Shown: in pieces, positions 1 through 7,620 of the stretch
How positions within the stretch are numbered: position 1 is the first letter of the stretch
Layout: the number at the start of each line of letters is the position of its first letter
Assembly (NCBI GenBank): GCA_038225555.1
Contig: JBBRRB010000026.1
Span: 1-64,000 of the forward strand
Length of the DNA stretch: 64,000 nucleotides
Direction: 5' to 3'
From: JANXQZ01 sp038225555
GTDB lineage: Bacteria; Acidobacteriota; Terriglobia; Bryobacterales; Bryobacteraceae
Position numbers and translations under genes: made by a program
Notes under the pieces: generated by a model
The model's database searches: none
What the model was told of the DNA's origin: nothing
Seen by the model: only the letters and a program-made list of their open reading frames with translations

Positions 1-650
1 AATTCGAGATCGTGTTCCGCGCGGCCGCGAGCGAAACCACTCAAGCTTTGGCCGTCTCGCAGTTTGACGTTTACAACCCCCCACGTCTCGTCCGGACAGA
101 AGGCCCAACTCGGGCACGTCGCCGTCGTGTGGATACCCATTTGGGAGGTCGGGTTTTCGAGCACCAGCTCCAGCTCCCGGACGGTCGATTTGCGGCCGAT
201 ATCCGACAGATCCGGCCCGTTCACCTTCCCACGGCCATGAACCATGTGACACGTCGAGCATTGGCCCTTTCCGAAGAAGAATTCCTGGCCCGCATGTGCA
301 TCCCCCGAGGGCTTTGTGTCCAGAGCGGATATGTTGAGAGAACGTAGCCAGCGAGCCAGCGATTGAAGCTCGCTGTCCGGCAGCTTGAAGGCGGGCATTC
401 CGCCCGAGGTTCCGCTCTTGATCAAATCACGGGTTTGCGCTTCGTTCCGGGTGCGCAAGCTCCGATTGTTCACCAGCCCGGGCGCCCGATCCCCGCCCTT
501 GGCACCGTCGCCGTGGCATCCCGCGCAAAGGGTGTCGAACTGCTTTTGCGCTGCGGAGAAATCGGAGGCGGGCGCGACTGGTGTTTGCGCCATTCCCGGC
601 GCTGCTATCAGCGCCGCCGTTATCAGTGCGCTGCCGATGTTCTTAGTCAT
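1..650 (-). CDS. Diheme cytochrome c, exported (C-terminus cut by window edge)
   Basis: I translated this by hand from an ATG at 650 reading leftwards; it stays open to the window edge, so about 216 codons are seen. The start encodes a hydrophobic signal peptide ending near GMAQ. Two heme-binding CxxCH motifs follow, CAGCH near residue 43 and CSTCH near residue 120, with distal methionines available. The last visible part (VNVKLRDGQSLSGFARGRAE) resembles the linker that in acidobacterial PQQ dehydrogenases joins a cytochrome module to the rest of the enzyme; a related linker is seen in the relic at 20045-21658. A periplasmic electron-carrier role is inferred. A longer fused oxidoreductase beyond the edge is possible. 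Confidence 0.8.
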   Translation of the reverse strand, partial: MTKNIGSALITAALIAAPGMAQTPVAPASDFSAAQKQFDTLCAGCHGDGAKGGDRAPGLVNNRSLRTRNEAQTRDLIKSGTSGGMPAFKLPDSELQSLARWLRSLNISALDTKPSGDAHAGQEFFFGKGQCSTCHMVHGRGKVNGPDLSDIGRKSTVRELELVLENPTSQMGIHTTATCPSWAFCPDETWGVVNVKLRDGQSLSGFARGRAEHDLE

Positions 651-674
651 ATCTTCTCGGGATCAAATGCTGAT

Positions 675-1670
675 TTAAGCCAAAGTAGGCTGATTCGCCT
701 GCCGTTTCATCCACCGGTATGCGGCGAGGGAATTCTTCCAAAAGAATTTTTCGATGGCTTCCGGACCTTTTTGCGTGAAGTATTCATGTACCAGGCCCAG
801 CGTTTCGCCAAAGGTGCCCATTGGTTCGCTGTTGGTCCAGTCACTCGCGAACAGCAGCCGGTCCGGACCGAAGGTCTCCCAGATTTGGTCCAGCCGCGGG
901 CGATAGAAGCTCAGCTCACGCGGGATGCGTCCGCCCGAACTCACCCGGCGACCCTTCTCATCGACGCGCTGAAAGATTTCGGAGACCTTCACAAATACCT
1001 GAGGGCGTTTTCCGAGTTCTCGAAGTCCTTGCAGGTACGCAGCGCGGGCCGCCGGTTCGCCGGGGATTTGAGCCCCGGGTAAGTGATTAATCACAATCCG
1101 GAGGGCGGGAACTTGGTCGGTGATTCGCAGCAGGTTCGGAACGTCCTTTTGGCCGCCACCCGAATCCAGGGTGAGTCCTGCGTCGGACAACAGACGAAGA
1201 TCGGCCATCACTTGCGGCTTTCTAATCTCCTCCGCGACATCCCGGTCCCACAAGTACGCAAACCGGATGCCTCGGTACAGAGGGTTCCTGTGCAAGCGTG
1301 AGAGATGCTCGCCAAACTCCGGCTTACCCGGAAACAAATCGCCGATCTCGCCTACCACTATCGTCTCTTTGGCGGACACATCGAGAACCCAGTAATTGTC
1401 TTCCACCCACGGACTGCACTCTGTCTCGAGCATGCCTACTACGCCGAAGGGTTCTGCAATGCGGCGGTAGTCCGCGGGCAGGAAGGTGCGATAAATGCTT
1501 GCTTGCTCAGGGCTAGGCCATGGTACACCTTGAGGGCGCGCAGGGTCGTACAGATGGACGTGCGTATCGATAATGGGAACGGAAGATTTCTGGGCATCAG
1601 CGCGTGTAACCGCAGTGGCAATCGCAGCCGTCCCTGCGCCAGCCGTCTTTAGGAATTTGCGTCGATCCAC
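675..1670 (-). CDS. Tat-exported amidohydrolase-2 family metal-dependent hydrolase
   Basis: The 331-residue product starts at a GTG preceded by GAGGAAG. It opens with a twin-arginine signal (DRRKFLK then an Ala-rich core, cleavage after ADA). The TIM-barrel hydrolase motif IIDTHVHLYDP lies at residues 33-43, giving the metal-binding HxH at 37 and 39, and a late FASDW supplies the conserved barrel-end Asp. The length fits the COG3618/PF04909 family, whose members open lactones or decarboxylate ring-cleavage products; the substrate cannot be told here. It ends 24 bp from the start of the cytochrome gene that follows on the same strand, so the two may be cotranscribed. A decayed homologue lies directly upstream. 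Confidence 0.85.
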   Translation of the reverse strand: MDRRKFLKTAGAGTAAIATAVTRADAQKSSVPIIDTHVHLYDPARPQGVPWPSPEQASIYRTFLPADYRRIAEPFGVVGMLETECSPWVEDNYWVLDVSAKETIVVGEIGDLFPGKPEFGEHLSRLHRNPLYRGIRFAYLWDRDVAEEIRKPQVMADLRLLSDAGLTLDSGGGQKDVPNLLRITDQVPALRIVINHLPGAQIPGEPAARAAYLQGLRELGKRPQVFVKVSEIFQRVDEKGRRVSSGGRIPRELSFYRPRLDQIWETFGPDRLLFASDWTNSEPMGTFGETLGLVHEYFTQKGPEAIEKFFWKNSLAAYRWMKRQANQPTLA

Positions 1671-1830
1671 TTCGGCTTCCTCTTATACGCCATCCTGAGC
1701 GCCTCTAGCTAGGCTCGAATCCATTTGCGACCATAGTATCCTTTTCCGAATACTGGCGTACCATTCTTTCGCCACGCCAGCGATGAGGACCAAAGCATTC
1801 AGCTTTGCATGCCTGTCGCTTGATCGGTGA

Positions 1831-2383
1831 TTAAGCCAACTGCGGTTGTTTAGGATCGCGTTTGACCCATTTGAAAGCGGGAATCGAGTTCTTCCAGAAG
1901 AACTTCTCAGCCGCCGGGCGTCCCTTCGCCATGGTGTAGGCTTTCAGGATGTCAAGAGCCGGCTTATTTCGACCGGCTTACGCGATGAAATCTTCTCCGA
2001 AGACATCCCAAATGAAATCCAGCGCCGGCTTGTAGACAGCCTGATCGAACGGCGTTTGCGGGTTTGCTTTCGGCACCCCGGATACCTTCGCAAATGCATT
2101 TCGGTTCCTGAGTTCCCGAAGGTTATCCGAGAGATTATCCTCGACCCATGGGCTGGCCTCGACCACAATGCCGCCGACGATCCCGAGCGGAGCTGCCGAC
2201 TCGCGAAAGTCGCGCGGTAAAGACGGGGAGGCATTCGGGAGTGAAGGGAAACGGCGCGCCCTGCGGCCGTGTCTGGTTATACAAATGAAAATGGGTGTCG
2301 ATGATCGGAATGGAATCTGTTTCCGCCCGAACCTTGGTAGCTGCAAGTGCGGCTGTGGCGAGCAACGTTCTGCGGGTAGTCAT
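1831..2383 (-). pseudogene. Decayed second copy of the amidohydrolase
   Basis: The minus strand encodes pieces of a protein like the neighbour at 675-1670. These are a Tat-like start (MTTRRTLLATAALAATK), the motif IIDTHFHLYNQTRPQGAPF, a piece with ASPWVEDN, a piece with FAKVSGV, and a C-terminal end with KFFWKNSIPAFKWVKR. The intact copy ends in the closely similar KFFWKNSLAAYRWMKR. The pieces lie in different frames, and most of the barrel between SPWVEDN and the FAKVSG segment is missing. This is a tandem duplicate lost by frameshift and internal deletion. Confidence 0.85.
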
Positions 2384-2758
2384 GTTGGTGTCGATCAATC
2401 GGCGAGAACTCCTAGTCGTGCTGGATTCTGCTACATTGACACGTGCGAGTTTGCCACGCGTCCACGTTCGAACTCCGCGTCGTTAGCGGAAAGGAAATTC
2501 ATCGCCTGGGCGTCCGCCAAAAACGGATCAACCGCTTCGCGATGTCGTTCTTGCGCTTCTTCCTTGTGTCCTCAAGTAGAAGTGATCGCGCCGTAAACTT
2601 GCTCAAGGCTGAGTGTCGGGTAATGCGATCAAGTCGCTTCCGGGGTTCTGCGCCGAAGCCGCCCGGCAACCTCAACCTCTCCAAACACCTTCCAAACCCG
2701 GCTGACAGGCCCAATCTGCAAGTAATAGAGTGTACGCTTAGCAAAGGAGATTTTTAAA
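2384..2758. other. Intergenic stretch, no convincing gene
   Basis: No open frame here resembles a known protein. On the minus strand at about 2440-2560 there is a short run ending in a stop that reads like the end of a TPR-type protein (HKEEAQERHREAVDPFLADA), but this is too short to assign. A Shine-Dalgarno sequence AAAGGAGA at about 2743-2750 serves the gene starting at 2759. Confidence 0.4.
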
Positions 2759-4069
2759 GTGTTCCGTAAACATGTCTATACGGCCGTCTGCTGTTTTGGA
2801 GCTTTCGCTATCTTGTCCATGGCCCAAGCTCAGCAGATCACCAAGGACGGGATCCGTCTGGAAAATGCGAAAAATCGGCCGGAGCGTCCCTATCGCCCGG
2901 CGGGCTCTTCGGACCCTCGCGATCGCGGCCCGCAGGTAGCCCGTGGTTTCGGTAAGCGGGACCGCCGTCTGGTTTACGTAACTCTGCCGGGTGGCTCAGC
3001 CGGCGGGCAGTTCTCTTCCGAAATGAACGGGGTTGGGATTGTGGTCCTGGATGTGGATCGCAATTTCGAATTTGTGAAGCGGATTCCCACCTGGAACGTG
3101 GCGGCGAGCATCAGTCCCGAAGAAGTCTCCGGAGTGGCCGCGAGCCCGGCCATGAACATGATTTATCTGGCCACGCGCGGACGCCTGGCGGCCTTTGACC
3201 TGGGCACCGATCAGAAGGTTTGGGAGCAGACTTACGACGGATTCTGTTGTGAGCGGCCCGAAGTGACCCCAGATGGCCTGACGCTGGTGGTGGGCTCCGA
3301 TCTCAGGGACTTCTGGTACGTGATCAACGCCAAAGACGGCTCTCTCAAAGGCAAGATTCAAGCCCCCAAGAGCATGTTCGCCCACAACATGGGTCTCAGC
3401 GCCGATGGCAAGACAGTTCTCATGGCGCCTAACGGCGTAACGATGACGGTGGGAGATGTGCCTTCCATGAAAGCGATCAGGACCATCACCTTCTCCGATC
3501 ACGTGCGCCCCTTCGTAATCAATCACGATGCCACGCGGGTGTACGCCAACTTGAATAACCTGCTCGGATTCGAGATTGCCGACGTGAAAACCGGCGAGGT
3601 GATCAAGCGAATTGAAGCGCCGGCGGAGATGTGGAAGCCGCAGTGGGCCGACGTGACGAAGAGCTTCCATGGTCATGGCTGCCCCAGCCACGGAATCGCG
3701 CTGACGCCTGATGAAAGCGAGATCTGGGTGGTGGACAACATCAATTATGGAGTGCTGGTTTACGACAATACCGGCGAGTGGCCGGTGCTGAAGACCACTT
3801 TCCCCACTACGGCCTCGGCTGATTGGATCACGATGGGTCTGGATGGACAATACGCCCTGCTCTCCTCTGCGGATGTAGTGGACGTGAAGACCAAGAAGAT
3901 CGTGGCTCAGATGAAGGATGAGTACGGCAAGCCCATGCACAGCGAGAAATTCCTGGAATTGTCATTCTCGAATGGCAAACTGCTGCGCACGGAGAGCCAG
4001 TTCGGACAAGGCATTTCAAGCGCGGTGGAGGCGAGACTCGGCAGGGGACTGACGGCGACTAAGAAGTGA
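2759..4069 (+). CDS. Secreted YVTN/lactonase-like beta-propeller protein
   Basis: The start is a GTG eight bases after AAAGGAGA. The 436-residue product has a signal peptide ending near residue 25 (AQA). The rest is a repetitive beta-propeller with blade-like segments such as VVLDVDRNFEFVKRIPTW, AFDLGTDQKVWEQTYDG and GFEIADVKTGEVIKRIEAP, typical of YncE/WD40-like proteins. The blade segment YDGFCCERPEVTPDG recurs in a decayed copy at 5915-6450. Its stop overlaps the start of the cytochrome c-HhH gene (GTGA), so the two are probably translated together and act together in the periplasm. The ligand or substrate is unknown. Confidence 0.82.
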   Translation: MFRKHVYTAVCCFGAFAILSMAQAQQITKDGIRLENAKNRPERPYRPAGSSDPRDRGPQVARGFGKRDRRLVYVTLPGGSAGGQFSSEMNGVGIVVLDVDRNFEFVKRIPTWNVAASISPEEVSGVAASPAMNMIYLATRGRLAAFDLGTDQKVWEQTYDGFCCERPEVTPDGLTLVVGSDLRDFWYVINAKDGSLKGKIQAPKSMFAHNMGLSADGKTVLMAPNGVTMTVGDVPSMKAIRTITFSDHVRPFVINHDATRVYANLNNLLGFEIADVKTGEVIKRIEAPAEMWKPQWADVTKSFHGHGCPSHGIALTPDESEIWVVDNINYGVLVYDNTGEWPVLKTTFPTTASADWITMGLDGQYALLSSADVVDVKTKKIVAQMKDEYGKPMHSEKFLELSFSNGKLLRTESQFGQGISSAVEARLGRGLTATKK

Positions 4070-4494
4070 CGGGGGTAAGCATCGCGATCGCAGCCGTGTC
4101 CCTCGCCTGGGCGGCCGAAAGCGATCCGGAATTGCAGGCCGTTCAGGCCGTTTGCGGGCGGTGCCATACCACCTCCGTATTTCAAAACAAACCCAGATCG
4201 TGGGAACGCTGGAATGACGTCTTCGCGGATATGACGAAGCGCGGCGCCAACGGAACAGACGAGCAACTGGCACGCGTGACGAAGTATTTTTTCGAGAACC
4301 TCACCATCATCAACGTCAACACTTCTCCGGCCGATGAGCTTGCCGGAGTGCTGGGCGTGAGCGACGAGGTGGCCGAGGCCATCATCGCGCGCCGCCAGCG
4401 TCAACCCCTCGCGGGGCTGGGCGAACTGGAAGCAGTGCCGGGCGTGGATGCCCGCATTCTGCAACAACGCAAAGCCCGCATCCTTTTCAAATAG
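4066..4494 (+). CDS. Exported cytochrome c with C-terminal helix-hairpin-helix domain
   Basis: This 142-residue protein starts at a GTG overlapping the previous stop by 4 bp. Residues 1-16 form a signal peptide (cleavage near AWA-AES). A heme motif CGRCH sits at residues 30-34. Residues 82-140 form a ComEA/HhH-like module: INVNTSPADELAGVLGVSD, then EAIIARR, then LEAVPGVDARIL. HhH modules usually bind DNA or mediate protein contacts, so an exported HhH on a c-type cytochrome is unusual. Together with the propeller gene it probably forms a two-protein periplasmic unit. Another cytochrome of the same sub-family is decayed just downstream. Confidence 0.82.
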   Translation: MTGVSIAIAAVSLAWAAESDPELQAVQAVCGRCHTTSVFQNKPRSWERWNDVFADMTKRGANGTDEQLARVTKYFFENLTIINVNTSPADELAGVLGVSDEVAEAIIARRQRQPLAGLGELEAVPGVDARILQQRKARILFK

Positions 4495-4544
4495 CCGGTT
4501 CCTCCCGCCATTGGTTTGAGCGCGCAGGCAAAGCAGCGCAGGGT

Positions 4545-4790
4545 GCTCAAAAACAAAACACGTCGGCGCAATCATTGCTGGAGCTGCTGTGACGGCAGTG
4601 CTGCCCAACGCGCCTGGAAAGGTCACCGTGCAGAAGACGTGGGGGCGCTTGCCACAGTCTGAGCTCAGTTCGCAGGGATCGGGCGGCGTGGAGCGCCATG
4701 GTGGACAGCATGATCGCGCACGGCGCCACCGTGAAGGACAGCGACGTAAACGTGATTGTTGATTATCTGGTAAAGTACTCCGGCAAGTGA
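4545..4790 (+). pseudogene. Cytochrome c remnant with destroyed heme site
   Basis: The end reads cleanly as WSAMVDSMIAHGATVKDSD followed by VNVIVDYLVKYSGK and a stop at 4790, a typical C-terminus of small acidobacterial cytochromes c. The upstream part (VTAVLPNAPGKVTVQKT) is in another frame. Restoring one lost and one gained base near 4630-4650 would recreate CGRCHS in the correct place, so the damage falls on the heme-binding CxxCH. It looks like a duplicate of the kind of cytochrome encoded at 4066-4494, without the HhH part. Confidence 0.75.
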
Positions 4791-4812
4791 TGTTTAACTT
4801 GGAGTTATCACG

Positions 4813-5808
4813 ATGATCAGTTCCAGACGAAGCTTTTTGCAAGCGATGGCGGGGGGGGCGCTCTGTCTCACGGCGGGGGCAGTGAACGCGGCCGCAAAAT
4901 CACTACGGGGCGTTTTCCCCATCGCGCAGACTCCCTTCACCGAGGCCGATAAACTCGACGTTCCGGCTCTCGTGGAACAGCTCAAGTTTATTCACCGGGG
5001 CAAGGTTCACGGGTTCGTGTGGCCGCAGCTTGCCAGTGAGTGGTCCACTCTCAGTGAAGCCGAACGTCTGGAAGGCGCGGAGGCGCTTGGTTCGGCTGCC
5101 AGGAAATTGCATCCCGCGCTGGTTCTGGGTGTCCAGGCGCCAACTACGGAAGCCGCTGTAAGTTACGCCCTCCAAGCCAAGAAGGTGGGCGCCGATGCGA
5201 TCATTTCGCTGCCTCCCGCAGATCAGAAAGATCCCAAAGCGGTGGTGGCCTATTACAAGTCAATAGGCGACGCCACCGATCTGCCGTTGTTTGTGCAGGC
5301 GGTCGGGAATATGAGCGTGGCCACCCTGATTGAGATGTACAACACCATCCCGACGTTCCGCTATGTGAAGGACGAGGCGGGACAACCACTGTTTCGCATC
5401 CGCGAGCTGCGCGAACAGAGCGGCGATCAGCTCAAGATTTTCACCGGCGGCCACGGCCGGACCATGATCGACGAAATGAGTAGGGGTTTCTCGGGCACCA
5501 TGCCGGCTGCTTCGTTTGCCGATATGTATGCCTCGGCCTGGGACTTGTGGCAGGAAGGCAAGCAGAAGCAGTCCATGGAAATGTTTGGACGCGTCTCCAT
5601 GCTCATCAGCGAAATCAGCGTATACGGAATTGAATCGTTGAAGTACATCCTGCAACTGCGCGGCGTTTTCCAGACGTACCAGACCCGTGAAAAGCAGAAC
5701 AACTCGCAATCGGCCGCTTCCGTAGGGTTGGGCGGCCGCCTGGATGAGAGCGGCAAGCAAGTTCTCCGCAGCATGTTGGAGAACGTTAAACCCTGGTTGA
5801 AAGCATAG
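4813..5808 (+). CDS. Tat-exported DapA/NAL superfamily aldolase-like protein
   Basis: The 331-residue product begins with a Tat signal (SSRRSFLQ, then an Ala/Gly-rich core). From residue 31 it follows the dihydrodipicolinate synthase/N-acetylneuraminate lyase fold (GVFPIAQTPF, VPALVEQLKF). The Schiff-base lysine is probably K186 in RYVKDEAG. The segment aligned with the usual PYY motif reads LPPADQKD, so the catalytic tyrosine seems to be absent, and export is unusual for this family. Members cleave or form 2-keto acids; the reaction here is unknown. It is preceded by GGAG and a decayed cytochrome gene. Confidence 0.8.
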   Translation: MISSRRSFLQAMAGGALCLTAGAVNAAAKSLRGVFPIAQTPFTEADKLDVPALVEQLKFIHRGKVHGFVWPQLASEWSTLSEAERLEGAEALGSAARKLHPALVLGVQAPTTEAAVSYALQAKKVGADAIISLPPADQKDPKAVVAYYKSIGDATDLPLFVQAVGNMSVATLIEMYNTIPTFRYVKDEAGQPLFRIRELREQSGDQLKIFTGGHGRTMIDEMSRGFSGTMPAASFADMYASAWDLWQEGKQKQSMEMFGRVSMLISEISVYGIESLKYILQLRGVFQTYQTREKQNNSQSAASVGLGGRLDESGKQVLRSMLENVKPWLKA

Positions 5809-5819
5809 CGGCGAAGCAC

Positions 5820-5948
5820 ATGAAAACATTCACCTGGTACGTGAAGATTGGGTTTGCCGTCGGTTTTAGCGTGTTTGGCGGCGGCACCCAGCAACCGGAG
5901 CCCCGCGCGGCGGAAACAACAGATGCCCATCACTTTCCCGTTCGGTGA
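5820..5948 (+). pseudogene. Orphan N-terminal fragment with signal peptide
   Basis: An ATG 12 bp after the DapA-like stop opens a 42-codon frame starting MKTFTWYVKIGFAVGFSVFG, which looks like a signal peptide followed by QQPEPRAAE. From about 5915 the frame runs into the antisense of the decayed propeller and stops. It is best read as the first third of an exported cytochrome or oxidoreductase gene cut off by a rearrangement. The function of the lost part is unknown. Confidence 0.4.
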
Positions 5949-6450
5949 CATGAAGGCCAGCTTTCCATCTGCGCTCAAGTTCAGGTTGTACGCGTTCGGG
6001 CTCAAGGGCGATACGGCTTTGGCGATCAGCACCCCGGTCCTGGGATTCACCAGGTGCCAGAAGTCCTTGAGATCCGAGCCGACATAGAGAGGCGAGCCGT
6101 CCGGCGCCACCTGCGGGCGCTCACAACACTGCCCGTCATAAGTGTTCTCGCACATTCTTCTCAGTGCTTAAATCGAAGGCCGCCAGCCGCCCCCGCGTGG
6201 CGACGTTAACCATTTGCGTGACCGGGCTCGCGGCCACTCCCGAAACTGTTCGATGTTTTTGCTTGCGGGCACATCCCACGTCTGGATACGTTTTAGGAAA
6301 CGGTACGGATGTTCGACAGCATCGTTGGCCAAGTCTTGGTGAGATGTTCGCCTCCTGGTCCGGGAAATCGGCGATCTCTTTGGAGTCGTCATGTCCCCAG
6401 CTCAGACGTCCAAACCAAGTGGATTTGTTGTTCTCCAGAAAATCCATGCG
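5915..6450 (-). pseudogene. Decayed inverted copy of the beta-propeller protein
   Basis: The minus strand holds pieces matching the propeller at 2759-4069: TVSGVAASPVTQMVNVATRG, RLAAFDLSTEKNV, ENTYDGQCCERPQVAPDG, VGSDLKDFWHLVNPRTG and LNLSADGKLAFMSPNGKVM. The intact gene has EQTYDGFCCERPEVTPDG and VGSDLRDFWYVINAKDG at the matching places. The pieces lie in at least two frames and the second half of the gene is missing. The copy is inverted relative to the intact gene, and its truncated end abuts the orphan fragment at 5820. Confidence 0.82.
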
Positions 6451-6514
6451 GTGGTTATACTGTTGCCAGGTGATGGGCCGGTGACGCTAGCGGACGAAGT
6501 TGCCCAGAATGGTG

Positions 6515-6815
6515 TCAGGCGCGGGTGGCGCGGGTAAACTCCAGCAGTTTGACTGAAACCGGGTTAAAACGGTTCGCGGGAATCATGTTGTTTTGAAACG
6601 GCTGCGCGGAAACCGCTTTGATGTTTTCGTTCGCGTCAGTCGAGTGGACGTTCGTGGCGGGATCGAAAACAGTGCGCCCTGAAGCAGAGAAATCACCCGC
6701 GCGCATGCGGTCCGTCGCAACGTTGGCCAAACCTGGCAGGGTCTTCTCTTCACGCAGGGTTTCAGAGTTGGAGAGGAAGAATAACTTGTCGCGCTTGAGC
6801 TTGGCGGCGGTGCGG
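6515..6815 (-). pseudogene. TonB-dependent receptor fragment (minus strand)
   Basis: The minus frame contains KRDKLFFLSNSETLREEKT, RAGDFSASGRTVFDPAT and NNMIPANRFNPVSVKLLEF. This is the signature found in the plug-to-barrel region of large acidobacterial TonB receptors that carry a carboxypeptidase-like N-terminus. Nothing corresponding to the rest of the barrel follows. The right end, near 6812, meets a plus-strand piece of the same kind of receptor, so an inversion breakpoint lies there. Confidence 0.75.
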
Positions 6816-6905
6816 ATCAATGTTGCTACCAAGGGCGGCACCAACCAAATTCACGGCACCGTGTGCCACTCCAGATCCGAACCGTCAAACTTCCTGTCCT
6901 ACCTC
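6812..6905 (+). pseudogene. TonB-dependent receptor fragment (plus strand)
   Basis: The plus strand reads RINVATKGGTNQIHGTVCHS and then PSNFLSY, the plug-domain motif usually written as VTKSGTNxFHG. In an intact receptor this segment lies shortly before the KRDKLFF segment found on the opposite strand next door. The two neighbouring pieces of one receptor therefore now face opposite ways. Confidence 0.65.
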
Positions 6906-6911
6906 TCCAAT

Positions 6912-6985
6912 TGTGTGGAACTCGTCAAGCTGCTCGCGGATAAGGGGGCCAATCCGCATCTGCCGCGCGCCCGAACTCCGCCGAG
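6912..6985 (+). pseudogene. Possible ankyrin-repeat fragment
   Basis: Directly after the receptor piece and in the same frame the sequence reads CVELVKLLADKGANPHLPRA, which fits the core of an ankyrin repeat (VELVKLLLEKGADPN). Only one partial repeat is present. It may be a scrap of an exported ankyrin protein joined here by rearrangement. Confidence 0.4.
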
Positions 6986-7620
6986 TAGGCGCCCGTCAAT
7001 ATTATTGCGCTAAGTCGCGCAGGATCAACTTGAGAAAAATAATCGCGAACGTGTTTTGGGCAGGAGGTTTATTGGTCTAGGCAGGTCAGTTTTTATTTCT
7101 GTGCCTGGATGGCTGTTGGCCGATCTGAACGTTCGCTCAGCCATGCTGCCTGCCTTGCTCTTTCAGCACTTAGGCGTCGCGTCATAACAACTTGACGATA
7201 TTCCTAGAGTATGTTCTAAAGGGATACCGCCTAAGCAAAGCGTGATCCGATCCAACCGGGGGCACCATGCGAAGCCAAGCCTTGTTGGAAATCGGCGACT
7301 CCGTCCCAAACACGACACTCGATCCCGTCCGAACTAAGCTTATTGCGGACGAAAAATGGTCTTGACAATGGGGCCACTTTAGATCTTGCCCACTCCAGTC
7401 ATCGCCAATACTCCGCAATTGCGAACAACGGCTAGCGCCGCTTGGCGCAAAGTACTGGCACCTGACGCGGATTAGGATCGCGTACCCTCATATTCCCCGT
7501 ACCAATCTGTTTAGTGTTGCACTAAGTGCCCATGGACGTAATTAGTCGGCCATGTTAACTTCATGTCACTCGCATTATTAAGAGCGTCGCGTCATTCACC
7601 GGACAAGGAGTTCCGTACCT
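6986..7620. other. Intergenic stretch without recognised genes
   Basis: No frame on either strand here looks like a protein, and the base composition is less GC-rich than the neighbours. It lies between the gene-fragment zone and the GT2 gene and probably contains that gene's promoter, which I cannot place. AAGGAG at about 7604-7609 is the ribosome-binding site for the gene at 7621. Confidence 0.5.

Noticed and set aside
2996..3940. Minus-strand frame of 314 codons
   Set aside because: It is antisense to the intact beta-propeller gene and has His/Arg-rich low-complexity composition typical of shadows.
7182..7418. Short minus-strand frame before the GT2 gene
   Set aside because: No ribosome site, no recognisable motif, and the region is flanked by gene debris.
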